From contig JAEWQZ010000285.1 in assembly GCA_023460255.1 (NCBI GenBank), positions 1-24,931 on the forward strand: a stretch of DNA of 24,931 nucleotides, read 5' to 3'. Of this stretch, positions 5,665 to 13,717 are shown one piece after another. This stretch comes from Actinomycetes bacterium (GTDB taxonomy: Bacteria; Actinomycetota; Actinomycetes; Actinomycetales; Cellulomonadaceae). Below the pieces are notes generated by a model. That model was given only the letters and a program-made list of their open reading frames with translations. It ran no database searches and was not told the origin of the DNA. The translations under genes and the position numbers were made by a program. The stretch's first letter is position 1. Every line of letters begins with the position of its first letter.

Positions 5665-8568
5665 TCAGCGACCCAGCACCGGTCCATCGGGGATCGGTGG
5701 CGGGACGGCGGTCAAGCGGTTCGGCGCCGACTGTGGAGAAGGCGCACCCCACGGTCCTTGTGGACGAACGGGCGGGACTACGGGCGCGGGCTCGTGGGGG
5801 TGGTAGGTCCCCCAGGCTTCCGTGGCGGTCGGCTCGGCGTGGCTGGTGGCGAGGATCTGCTCGAGCACCTCACGGGCCGTGGACGGTGCGTGGCCCGGCA
5901 GGCACTCCGGGGCGGGTTGGTCGACGACGACGTAGGTGCGGTTGGCGTGGCGTCCGCGGCTCATCGCGACGTACAGGTCTTCGCGGCCCATGCCGGGCGC
6001 GGCGATGGTGTGGGTCTCGTCGACTGTCATGCCCTGGGTGCGGGCGACGGTCGTGGCGTAGCCGAGCTCGACGTGCTCCGCGACGTAGGACGCCGGGAGG
6101 CGGACGGCGGGCGCCTTGGCGTCGGGCCCGCCGTCGTGAGTGGCGGGGCGGACGCGGAGCGCGCCGTCGGGCAGGACGGCGGTGACGTCCCAGAACGCGC
6201 CGTTGCGCACGTACCCGTCGGCCGTGCGCAAGCGCCGGTGGTTGCGGCGGGTCACGATCCGGTCGCCGACGCCGGCGGTCAGGCCGTCGTGGAGGGTCGC
6301 GCCGTCGCTGGCGATGGTTCCGGCCAGGATGCCGTCGGCGCGGGCGCGTGCGTTGAGGTCTCGGACGGTGCGGTTGTCGACGGCCTGCAGGATGGCGACG
6401 CGGCCTTGCTCGCGGGCCGTGGTCACGGCGGCCAGGGCGTCGTCGAGCATCGCGTCGCGGACGCCGGACGCGAGGGCGCCGTGGGCTTCGTAGGAGTCGA
6501 GTCCGGCCGGGTGGGCGCGGCGCAGCTCGAGGCTGGCCCGTGCCTCCCAGGGGTGGGTGAACCGCCACAGGCTGGTGAGCTCGGCGGCGGGTCCGCGGCG
6601 GGCGAGCATCCCGAACGCTCCTCCGGCGTCGACCGAGCCGCGTTGCAGGTGGTCGCCGACGAGCAGCACCTTGGCTGTCGCGGCGCGCGCCTGCTCGACC
6701 AGCGCGGCGAGGGTGCGGGTGTCGGCCAGGGACGCCTCGTCGACGATGACGAGCTGACCAGGGCTGAACCGCCAGGTGTCCTGCTCGATACGGATCCGCC
6801 ACTGGTCTTGATGGGCTGCGCGGGCCTCGATGACGCCGAGGGTGGCTTCTCGCTGGACGGCGTCCGCGTGCCGAACGACTCTTGCTGCGGCGCCGTCGCC
6901 GGTCGACTCGTAGAGCCACTTCGCGGTGGTCTCGCACGTGACGCCCAGGGACGTGGACAGGGTGTGCGCCGCGGTCGCCGACGGTGCGAGGCCGATGACG
7001 GGCCCGACGTTCTGGCGCCAGAACGACGTCAGGGCGGCGAGCGTCGTCGTCTTGCCCGAGCCGGCCGGGCCGACGAGGACGTCGAGCTGGCGGCCCGACG
7101 CGATGACGGCCTGGGCGGCCGCGCGCTGATCGGGGGCGAGTGCGCCGAGGTGGTACTCGGTCCGCATCGGGAGCTGGCCGAGCGACTCGATCGGGCGGTG
7201 CGGTGCTCCCCCGGCTTCCGCGGCGTCGATGAGCACCCTCTCGGCGCCGAGCAGCTCGGTCGTCGTGAAGAGCGACTCCCCGACGCGCCGGGTGGCCGGG
7301 TCGCGACTGTCGTCCAGGTGCACGCACGCGGCTGCGGCGTCGGTGGTGATCTCGTTGAGCAGGGCACGACGCTCGGCCGGCGAGGCCATCCGCAGCAGCT
7401 TCGACGTCCGCACAGCAGAAGCACCCAAGTTCCAGGTGGTCCACACCGATCGCCGCATGGAGACGTCGTCGAGCACCTGGGCGACCATCGCCGCCCTGAC
7501 CTCTGGGCCGACGTCGTGCGCGTGCAGCGCCCGGCCGTAGGTGCCAGTCAGGGCGCGGGCCGCGAGGTCGCGTGGCTCGAGACCCGTCAGGGCTCGGGCG
7601 CGGTTCGCCCAGTCCGCGAGCAGGTCCGCGAGGGGGCGGACGGTCTTGGGTGGCCGGGTGGCCCGGGTCAGGTGCTGCCGGGCGCGGGTGGTCTCCACTC
7701 GCGTCGGTGCTCGGCCGTGGTCGGCCTCGAACTGGGCGAGCCACTCCTGCTCGGCGCAGTGGATCTGCTCGGCCCGGGTCGAGAAGTGGTTCAGCAGGTC
7801 GTCGCCGATCCCGCTCAACTCGAACGCGGGATTCCGGCGCGGGCCACGGTCCCGCATCGACCACTCAACCGGCAGGCGCCGCGCGAGCTCGTCCGCCAGG
7901 AGAGCGTCGTAGAGCTCGGAGACGGTGACGACTGCGGCGTGGACGGTTCGGCCGTCGACGCTTCGCCAGGCGCCGTCGGGTCCTTGGACCTTGTTGGCGA
8001 TGACGACGTGGGTGTGCAGGTTCGGGTCACCGGTCCGGGTGTCCCAGTGGTCGAACGCCGCGGCGGCCATCCCGCGGGTACGGACCTGATGACGGCCCGC
8101 GTCACCGATGCGCGTGCGGATGACGCGCTGCTCAACGAACTCCAGCGATGACGCCAGCGCCGCCCGGTGCGCGTCGTAGACGATCGCCCGCGTTCCGTCA
8201 CCGGCCAGAGCCCACAGCACCGAGACGGACTTCGGGGCGGTGAACGTGAGGTCGTAGCCGACGACGGCGCGCTTGCTGTCATCGAACCTCGGGTACGGGC
8301 GACCGAGCACGTCATCGGTCAGCGGGTCGACGCCGTCACGGAAGACGGCCGTCATCGCCCGCTCGGAGACCACGTCGCCTGGGCGCAGGTGGCGGCCGGT
8401 GTCCCCGAGGCCAACGAGGCCCTTGCCGTACCAGCGGCCCTGCGGGTTGCCGGTCTGCTCGTAGTACGCCGTCAGGGACGCGCCCGCCTCGAGCCCGGCG
8501 TCGCCCGCAGCGACGTGCCGGGTCAGGTACGCGTACCCATCCCCGGCCGTCAGCTTGTGCAGCGACAT
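5665..8568 (-). CDS. traA: MobF/TraA-type relaxase with helicase domain
   Basis: A 967-residue conjugative relaxase. The N-terminal TrwC-like domain has tyrosines 36-37 (here counted from a GTG one codon further upstream) and the metal-binding His pattern H175...H186-T-H188, which nick and hold DNA at oriT. The C-terminal half is a RecD/TraI-like helicase: Walker A GPAGSGKT (501-508), Walker B VIVDEASL (608-615), VGDHLQ, and late motifs YATTVARTQGMTVDETH and YVAMSRGRHANRTYVVVD. The tail (about the last 60 residues) is Pro-rich and probably disordered. ATG 8568 and GTG 8571 are both possible starts; a GGGGAGG lies upstream. No coupling protein or secretion genes accompany it, so the element probably uses another element's channel. 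Confidence 0.95.
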   Translation of the reverse strand: MSLHKLTAGDGYAYLTRHVAAGDAGLEAGASLTAYYEQTGNPQGRWYGKGLVGLGDTGRHLRPGDVVSERAMTAVFRDGVDPLTDDVLGRPYPRFDDSKRAVVGYDLTFTAPKSVSVLWALAGDGTRAIVYDAHRAALASSLEFVEQRVIRTRIGDAGRHQVRTRGMAAAAFDHWDTRTGDPNLHTHVVIANKVQGPDGAWRSVDGRTVHAAVVTVSELYDALLADELARRLPVEWSMRDRGPRRNPAFELSGIGDDLLNHFSTRAEQIHCAEQEWLAQFEADHGRAPTRVETTRARQHLTRATRPPKTVRPLADLLADWANRARALTGLEPRDLAARALTGTYGRALHAHDVGPEVRAAMVAQVLDDVSMRRSVWTTWNLGASAVRTSKLLRMASPAERRALLNEITTDAAAACVHLDDSRDPATRRVGESLFTTTELLGAERVLIDAAEAGGAPHRPIESLGQLPMRTEYHLGALAPDQRAAAQAVIASGRQLDVLVGPAGSGKTTTLAALTSFWRQNVGPVIGLAPSATAAHTLSTSLGVTCETTAKWLYESTGDGAAARVVRHADAVQREATLGVIEARAAHQDQWRIRIEQDTWRFSPGQLVIVDEASLADTRTLAALVEQARAATAKVLLVGDHLQRGSVDAGGAFGMLARRGPAAELTSLWRFTHPWEARASLELRRAHPAGLDSYEAHGALASGVRDAMLDDALAAVTTAREQGRVAILQAVDNRTVRDLNARARADGILAGTIASDGATLHDGLTAGVGDRIVTRRNHRRLRTADGYVRNGAFWDVTAVLPDGALRVRPATHDGGPDAKAPAVRLPASYVAEHVELGYATTVARTQGMTVDETHTIAAPGMGREDLYVAMSRGRHANRTYVVVDQPAPECLPGHAPSTAREVLEQILATSHAEPTATEAWGTYHPHEPAPVVPPVRPQGPWGAPSPQSAPNRLTAVPPPIPDGPVLGR

Positions 8569-8858
8569 CACCGGCAGTCACCTCCCCTCCGCCGTCCACC
8601 TCCGCTACCTGCAGGTGTGCGTCAGTGGAGGAGAAGATCCACCGCTGCCCCGCCGTCCTGGCGCGCCCCGGCACGCAGGAGCGACCCAGGTCGAGCACAC
8701 GACGCCAGACTCGTCACGGCCGATAGCCCAAGCGATGACGCACTGGCGTCGTCGGCAGCGAGGCGATGACGGGTGCGATGACGGCGCTCCAGGCAGCGGC
8801 CGGCGGACTCCCCTCAGAGGCACTGCTCTCTCGTTTGGCGAGAGATATCCTGCGACAT
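8569..8858. other. intergenic region upstream of relaxase; candidate oriT
   Basis: This 290-bp divergent gap lies between the relaxase and the gene at 8859 and holds no convincing gene. It contains the palindrome ACCTGCAGGT (8607-8616), the inverted repeat GTGGA/TCCAC (8625-8629/8638-8642) and three copies of GCGATGACG (8732-8740, 8763-8771, 8775-8783). MobF-type oriT sites commonly lie next to the relaxase gene, so this is the first place to look. The assignment is an inference. Confidence 0.3.
8827..8851 (+). promoter_or_regulatory. operator palindrome and -10 of the wHTH-nucleotidyltransferase gene
   Basis: TCTCTCG (8827-8833) and CGAGAGA (8839-8845) are perfect inverted repeats around TTTGG. 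They abut TATCCT (8846-8851), a -10-like box placed so that transcription would begin at or next to the ATG at 8859, giving a leaderless mRNA. The encoded winged helix is the natural candidate to bind here. Confidence 0.5.
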
Positions 8859-9452
8859 ATGAGAACGCAGGCTCCGGCGCTGATCCCGATCTTCCGGTCG
8901 GCTCTGCAGGCTCGACTGCTCCTGCGAGTGCTCACCGACGACGAGCCGCGCACCATCACAGACCTCGCCCGTGTGCTCGATGCCCCCGAGCCCACGGTCT
9001 ATCGGGAGGTCCGACGGCTGATGGACGCCGACCTGGTCACGGGCACGCGCGTCGGCCGGTCCGTGGTGGTGCGACCGGCCGACGACAACCCCGCCACGGG
9101 CCCCCTGCGCCAACTCCTGGTCGTCACCTACGGGCCGGTCCCGTTCCTCGAGCGCGCTTTGTCGGGCGTCGCCGGGATCGCGGTGGCGTACGTCTACGGG
9201 TCCTGGGCGGCACGGTGGCACGGAGAGGTAGGTCCGGCGCCCGGCGACGTGGACGTCCTGGTGGTCGGCTCGCCGGACCGGGGGGCGGTCTACGACGCGC
9301 TCGACGGATTCGACTCCACCCTTGGCCGGGAAGTGAACGTCGCCTTCGCCTCGCCCGAGCGCTGGGCCGCTGGCGAGGAGACCTTCCTGGCGGCGCTGCG
9401 GGATCGACCACTCGTACGGCTCGCGCTTGCCGGCGATGTGGCCCCGTTCTGA
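8859..9452 (+). CDS. winged-helix plus MNT-type nucleotidyltransferase protein
   Basis: A 197-residue two-domain protein. Residues ~8-75 form a winged helix of the ArsR/MarR kind (TITDLARVLDAPEPTVYREVRRL, then a wing with TGTRVGRSVVVRP). Residues ~85-190 form a minimal nucleotidyltransferase with the Pol-beta signature YVYGSWAARW (Gly114-Ser115) and two metal Asp residues, D130-V-D132. MNT proteins normally act as antitoxins that AMPylate a HEPN ribonuclease partner, but no HEPN gene lies beside this one. The fused DNA-binding domain suggests it regulates its own promoter. ATG 8859 is preferred over the in-frame ATG at 8766 because the promoter and palindrome lie between them and the winged helix starts right after 8859. 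Confidence 0.8.
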   Translation: MRTQAPALIPIFRSALQARLLLRVLTDDEPRTITDLARVLDAPEPTVYREVRRLMDADLVTGTRVGRSVVVRPADDNPATGPLRQLLVVTYGPVPFLERALSGVAGIAVAYVYGSWAARWHGEVGPAPGDVDVLVVGSPDRGAVYDALDGFDSTLGREVNVAFASPERWAAGEETFLAALRDRPLVRLALAGDVAPF

Positions 9453-9687
9453 CCGATGACGCGGGCCGTCGCTCCGCCGCCAGGCACGACGTGCAAGATG
9501 AGTCTCACCGGGCCGTTGCTGGTGGGCTCTGCACCCGACCGGCTCCCGTGCACAGGATCGCCATGAGGTGTTCCTACCGAACCCTCTTCGCGGTGCGCAG
9601 ACACCACCGACACGCCGCGATGAGAGCAACAGCCGTCGCCGCTCCGCGTGGGATGCTCGGCGAAACAATCAAACCACTGGAGTGGAC

Positions 9688-11310
9688 ATGCCAAGGATCG
9701 ATTGCCTGCGAGCCGATCACACGTCCAACGGCGCACACTTTCCACTCTTCATTGGCTTCATGACGGCTAGCGACTTGAGCACGTACGCGGCAGCACCGCA
9801 ATTCAGCGAAGCCACTCCGCATGAAGTGATCGCGGGAAATATCACAGCCACGCCCGTGAGGGAGTGGCAGCGCCCTATCGACAAAGCTCGCGCCGCCGAG
9901 ATTTCGCGCATCTTCTCGAAGAACTCGGAAATCATGCCGAACGCCGTGCTCCTGGCAGCACCAAATCCGGAACGAGTTCAACTCTCCGCGCAAGGAGGAA
10001 ACCTCTGGACGCTTGAGTTGTCGTCGGGCGCCGACGCCCCTCTATGGATCCTCGACGGTCAGCACAGAATCGCCGGCCTCGCCCAAGCCAATTCTCCGGA
10101 TGAGATCCCGTTCGTCCTCCTCGCTGGCCAGGGCGCTTCCGGGACTTATCAGGAATCCACCTTCGCCAAGATCTTTGCGCAGGTAACGACGACCGCAGAG
10201 GGACTGCACCCGCTCCATGACGAGTGGCTGAAGTTCGCATTTAGGCTAGGCCAGTACGACGCGACAAGTCCAAACGACGGGCTGAAGAACGCGCAGCAGG
10301 CGAAGGCAATGGAAGCGGTGATTGCACTCTGCCACGAACGCTACCTTGACGACGCAATGAGCACCGCGAACCCGTTCTTCGACAGGATCGCATTCAACCC
10401 TCAGTCTTCCACCCGGCGCAGCCCTTCGCCCGTCATCGGCCCTGCGAATGGCGGGTTCACGCTCGATGCCACATCCTTCCAGCAGCTGATCTACTCCTCA
10501 TACTACGGGTCCAAGTCGCTACCGCATGGTGAAGTGGACCCCCGGACGGTCGCCCGAAACATCGGCTTCGCCTACGAAGCGCTCATCGATTGCCACAAGG
10601 TCGCTCAGCGCGGCGATAGCGTGCTGCTGAACCTCGCTGGCACGGCGGGGGCGAAGGGTCACAAGGCGCTGCAGGAGGGCTTCCTGCACGGCGTCCTGCG
10701 CTACATCGCAAGTAGCGGCTCCCCAAGCGACTGGTCACCCGTCCTGCAGCAACGAGCCTTCGCCTCGACCGATTGGCGATACTCGTCATGGGCAACGGGC
10801 ACGCGTTCGGGATCGGAGGGAACGCTGAACAAGAAGCTGGCGCGATCGGTCTTCGATTCCCTCTTCTCTGAGAACCTTTCAGCGCTATACCTGCCTGGTG
10901 TGGCCGCGCCCGCCTCGGTGAACCTTGCCGACTACTTCAAGGGCGACGCGGGCTGGGGCTTGCAGGTACAAGGCCGCCGTCGCGGGAAGTCAGGTCGCCT
11001 CACACAGTTCAGCGGAACACTTGACCCCAGCACATCGCTGACAGCGGGAACATCGAAGACCTATCTCGACATCGGCAAGCACCGGACGCTATCCTTCGGT
11101 CAAACCACCTCGAACGTTCTATCGGTTGATGTCGCGGATGTCGCCCGCCCGTTCGAAAGGCACTGGACATATCGCGGCCTACGCGCCGGACTGGACCTCA
11201 CCGAGAAGACTCACCTTCACTCCAAGCCGGCCGAGATTCGCTTTGACCTCACGTTCTATGGTGGCGTGCGCAAGGACGTGACGCTCGCCATCGAATGGGA
11301 GGGTGCGTGA
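9688..11310 (+). CDS. DGQHR-domain (DndB-like) protein
   Basis: A 540-residue protein carrying the hallmark DGQHR motif at residues 123-127, within PLWILDGQHRIAGL. The domain is known from DndB, the regulator of DNA phosphorothioation, and from DpdB of the 7-deazaguanine DNA modification system. The segment before it (ATPVREWQRPIDKARAAEI) resembles the ParB-like part of this family. The C-terminal ~200 residues have no motif I recognise. Other dnd or dpd genes are absent. ATG 9688 is chosen over the longer frame because GGAG precedes it and conserved-looking sequence begins there. The stop overlaps the start of the next gene by 4 bases, so the two are translationally coupled. Base composition looks less GC-rich than the neighbours, a sign of separate acquisition. 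The role is probably genome defence, by inference. Confidence 0.8.
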   Translation: MPRIDCLRADHTSNGAHFPLFIGFMTASDLSTYAAAPQFSEATPHEVIAGNITATPVREWQRPIDKARAAEISRIFSKNSEIMPNAVLLAAPNPERVQLSAQGGNLWTLELSSGADAPLWILDGQHRIAGLAQANSPDEIPFVLLAGQGASGTYQESTFAKIFAQVTTTAEGLHPLHDEWLKFAFRLGQYDATSPNDGLKNAQQAKAMEAVIALCHERYLDDAMSTANPFFDRIAFNPQSSTRRSPSPVIGPANGGFTLDATSFQQLIYSSYYGSKSLPHGEVDPRTVARNIGFAYEALIDCHKVAQRGDSVLLNLAGTAGAKGHKALQEGFLHGVLRYIASSGSPSDWSPVLQQRAFASTDWRYSSWATGTRSGSEGTLNKKLARSVFDSLFSENLSALYLPGVAAPASVNLADYFKGDAGWGLQVQGRRRGKSGRLTQFSGTLDPSTSLTAGTSKTYLDIGKHRTLSFGQTTSNVLSVDVADVARPFERHWTYRGLRAGLDLTEKTHLHSKPAEIRFDLTFYGGVRKDVTLAIEWEGA

Positions 11311-11780
11311 TCGCTGCCGATACGCTGCACTTGCGGACGGATTGCGTTCAGGACTATCTCCGGTTGCTAGAGAACGCACGCCACCGGTCGTGGCAGGAGA
11401 TGGCACTTGGGACCGACTTAGTCTCGGACCTGGTGCTCTGCCATCCTGGGTGGTTCGGTGGCCTCGCCTATGTCCCGACAGGCCTCGGGCTCACCTCGTT
11501 TGTCGGTACAACGAGGGTCGGCCGGTGCGATTCGACGCACCTTTGGGGGTACGAGTGTCCACTGCAGGAGAGTGCGATGGAATCTGACCATCTCTTCCCC
11601 AAGTCCCTCGGCGGCCCCGCGTTGCCGACAAACCAGGTCTGGCTGTGCAAAGTGCACAACGGCTGGAAGTCCTCAGACCTCTCGGCTTTCCCATGGGAGG
11701 ACGGAAGGCCAGCCTGGCTGGATGGGCAGCTTGACCGCATCCGGAGCCTCGTCGTTCCCACAGACTCGTTGACCTTGTAG
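11307..11780 (+). CDS. HNH-type nuclease-like protein coupled to the DGQHR gene
   Basis: A 157-residue protein whose centre reads as an HNH/beta-beta-alpha-metal fold: YECPL (Cys84), ESDHLFPKSLGG (Asp94-His95), then NQVWLCKVHNGWKS (Asn109, Cys114, His117-Asn118). The N-terminal ~70 residues are unrecognised. GTG 11307 overlaps the upstream TGA (GTGA arrangement) and has GGGAGGG just before it. ATG 11295 in the same frame is a longer alternative. It probably works with the DGQHR protein as nuclease effector. The 3' end overlaps the Vsr-like gene on the opposite strand by 108 bp. Nuclease identity is a motif call only. Confidence 0.75.
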   Translation: MIAADTLHLRTDCVQDYLRLLENARHRSWQEMALGTDLVSDLVLCHPGWFGGLAYVPTGLGLTSFVGTTRVGRCDSTHLWGYECPLQESAMESDHLFPKSLGGPALPTNQVWLCKVHNGWKSSDLSAFPWEDGRPAWLDGQLDRIRSLVVPTDSLTL

Positions 11781-12248
11781 AACGCCGGCTGTACTGACGG
11801 CGCTAACCACCCGCGACACGATGTCCCTCGGATTGTCGTGCTCCCAGGCTCGAATCACTGTCCAGCCGAGCGAGCCCAGGTGCGTGGTGGTGTCGCGATC
11901 CCGCGCGCAGTTGGCGGCCAGCTTCGCATCCCACCAGGACCTGTTGGCTGCGGGGTTCGTTCCGTGGTCCGGGCAGCCGTGCCAGAAGCAGCCGTCGATG
12001 AAGACGGCGACCTTGGCGCGGGTGAAGGCGATGTCGAGCGTCCGGCGAGGCAGCCCTGGGACCGGGTAGTGGACGCGGTACCGATAGCCGGCGGCGTGCA
12101 GGAGGCGGCGCACGGCGAGCTCGGCGTCGTTGTCCTTGCGCTTGAGGGTGCTCATCCGCCGCGACACGGCCTCGCCCGTGGAGCCCGGGTGAGCAGGCAC
12201 GTGGAAGGTCGGCGGCACGGACCCATCCTCCTGCCATCGTCGTCGCAT
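11673..12248 (-). CDS. vsr: very short patch repair (Vsr) endonuclease
   Basis: A 191-residue Vsr-type mismatch endonuclease of the PD-(D/E)XK fold. It shows the family core: TLDIAFTRAKVAVFIDGCFWHGCPDHGT in which Asp72 is the catalytic acid and Cys87, His90, Cys92 and His95 surround the structural zinc, then WWDAKLAANCARDRDT and LGWTVIRAWEHD. Vsr nicks at T:G mismatches that arise when 5-methylcytosine deaminates, so it matches the neighbouring C5-methyltransferase. ATG 12248 is chosen because GGAGG lies 7 bases upstream; the open frame runs further but with no family sequence. The last ~40 residues extend beyond the usual Vsr end and are read antisense to the HNH gene. It is divergent from the methyltransferase. 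Confidence 0.92.
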   Translation of the reverse strand: MRRRWQEDGSVPPTFHVPAHPGSTGEAVSRRMSTLKRKDNDAELAVRRLLHAAGYRYRVHYPVPGLPRRTLDIAFTRAKVAVFIDGCFWHGCPDHGTNPAANRSWWDAKLAANCARDRDTTTHLGSLGWTVIRAWEHDNPRDIVSRVVSAVSTAGVLQGQRVCGNDEAPDAVKLPIQPGWPSVLPWESREV

Positions 12249-12335
12249 CTCCACACCTCCACCGTCGGGCGACAGGCGCACAGCGACACGCGCGAGGAGC
12301 TTGTGTAGCTCGAACAGATGTTTTAAGCTTCCGTC
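12249..12335. promoter_or_regulatory. divergent promoter region between vsr and the methyltransferase
   Basis: This 87-bp gap must drive both genes. For the methyltransferase, TTGTGT (12301-12306) and TAAGCT (12324-12329) are spaced 17 bp apart, and the ATG at 12336 lies six bases after the -10. No Shine-Dalgarno is visible there, so a leaderless transcript is plausible. Confidence 0.4.
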
Positions 12336-13706
12336 ATGGTGACCGACCCGGCGTTCCGCTTCGTCGACCTGTTCGCTGGCATCGGCGGCTTCGCGGCCGC
12401 GCTGACCGCGTTCGGCGGCAAGGGCGTGTACTCCGTCGAGATCGACCCTCAGGCCTCGAAGGTGTACGAGCTCAACTGGGGTCACAGCCCACTCGGCGAC
12501 ATCACTCACGACGCGACCGACGAGGTCATGAAGGTCCCGGCGCACGACGTGCTCGCTGCGGGGTTCCCCTGCCAGCCGTTCTCCAAGTCCGGCGCCCAGC
12601 GCGGCATGGACGAGACGCGCGGCACCCTCTACTGGCACATCCTCAACATCGTGCAGGCCCACCACCCGACGGTGCTCCTGCTCGAGAACGTGCGGAACCT
12701 CGCCGGCCCTCGCCACATGCACGAGTGGCAGGTCATCATCGAGACCCTCCGCACCGAGGGGTACCGCGTCTCTGAGACCCCCGCCGTGTTCTCCCCACAC
12801 CAGCTGCCGCCGTCGCACGGTGGACGCCCGCAGGTGCGCGAACGCGTCTTCATCACGGCTACACATGACCCCGATGGCGTCGGAGGCGACTTCCCAGCCG
12901 AACCCGTTGTTACCCCGCGAACGCGTGTCGACGGGTTCGATCCCTCGACCGAGTGGTCACTGGACGACTTCCTTGACGCCGACCACCACGTCTCGGGATC
13001 CGACCTGTCCACCGCCGAGAGGCTGTGGATCGATGCCTGGGACGACTTCGTCCAGCTCATGTGGGAAGCCCGCGAAGGCCGTCGACTACCCGGGTTCCCC
13101 CTGTGGGCTGACGCCTGGCCAACCACCGCCGCCAAGGCAGCCGAGCTCGCGGCGCTGATCGAGTCCCGCGAGACCCCTTCCTGGAAGCGCGACTTCCTGG
13201 TGAAGAACAACGCGTTCTACGACGCCCACCGGCACGTCATCGACCGATGGGCCACGCAGTGGGGTGTCTTCACCGACGCGTTCCCGCCCTCGCGGCGCAA
13301 GCTCGAGTGGCAAGCCCAGGACACTCCACGCCTGTGGGATTGCGTCATGCACTTCAGACCCTCCGGGATCCGCGCCAAGCGCCCCACCTACCTTCCCGCG
13401 CTGGTCGCGATCACCCAGACGTCGATCATCGGGCCCCGCGGCCGCCGACTCAGCCCGCGCGAGGCCGCACGACTTCAGGGCTTCCCGGACGGCTTCAGGT
13501 TCGGCACCCAGCCCGACTCCGCGACCTACCGCCAGCTGGGCAACGGCGTGAACGTCGGAGCGGTGTGGAACGTCCTGAAGGCCCACATCGCCCGCGACGA
13601 GGCCATCCTCAAGACCACCCCCGGGGGCCGGAAGATCATCTCAGCGGTCCTCGACGCGCCGAGCTCACCCGATGACCGCCTGAAGGAGCTGCTCAGCGAG
13701 CGATAG
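12336..13706 (+). CDS. dcm: DNA (cytosine-5)-methyltransferase
   Basis: A 456-residue C5-methyltransferase with the conserved motifs in order: I, FVDLFAGIGGF (9-19), which binds AdoMet; IV, GFPCQPFS (76-83) with catalytic Cys79; VI, ENV (117-119); VIII, QVRERVFI (about 166-173); IX/X, LSPREAARLQGFPDGF and YRQLGNGVNV near the C-terminus. The region between VIII and IX (about 180-370) is the target-recognition domain and is longer than usual. It methylates cytosine in a specific site and should protect host DNA from the endonuclease encoded next. The start lacks a ribosome site and may be leaderless. The stop lies 11 bp before the endonuclease start. The recognition sequence cannot be read from the protein. 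Confidence 0.97.
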   Translation: MVTDPAFRFVDLFAGIGGFAAALTAFGGKGVYSVEIDPQASKVYELNWGHSPLGDITHDATDEVMKVPAHDVLAAGFPCQPFSKSGAQRGMDETRGTLYWHILNIVQAHHPTVLLLENVRNLAGPRHMHEWQVIIETLRTEGYRVSETPAVFSPHQLPPSHGGRPQVRERVFITATHDPDGVGGDFPAEPVVTPRTRVDGFDPSTEWSLDDFLDADHHVSGSDLSTAERLWIDAWDDFVQLMWEAREGRRLPGFPLWADAWPTTAAKAAELAALIESRETPSWKRDFLVKNNAFYDAHRHVIDRWATQWGVFTDAFPPSRRKLEWQAQDTPRLWDCVMHFRPSGIRAKRPTYLPALVAITQTSIIGPRGRRLSPREAARLQGFPDGFRFGTQPDSATYRQLGNGVNVGAVWNVLKAHIARDEAILKTTPGGRKIISAVLDAPSSPDDRLKELLSER

Positions 13707-13717
13707 CCTCGCCGCTG

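Noticed and set aside
5758..8151. Long plus-strand open frame opposite the relaxase
   Set aside because: It is a shadow of the minus-strand relaxase. Its product is Gly/Val/Arg-rich low-complexity sequence, while the minus strand shows clear relaxase and helicase motifs.
8732..8783. GCGATGACG copies as replication iterons
   Set aside because: The same 9-mer also occurs inside the relaxase gene and is common in this codon usage. There is no replication protein in the element, so it is kept only as a weak part of the oriT candidate region.
12249..12866. N-terminal extension of the vsr open frame
   Set aside because: It lies antisense to the methyltransferase 5' part, has no Vsr sequence, and a good ribosome site marks the start at 12248.
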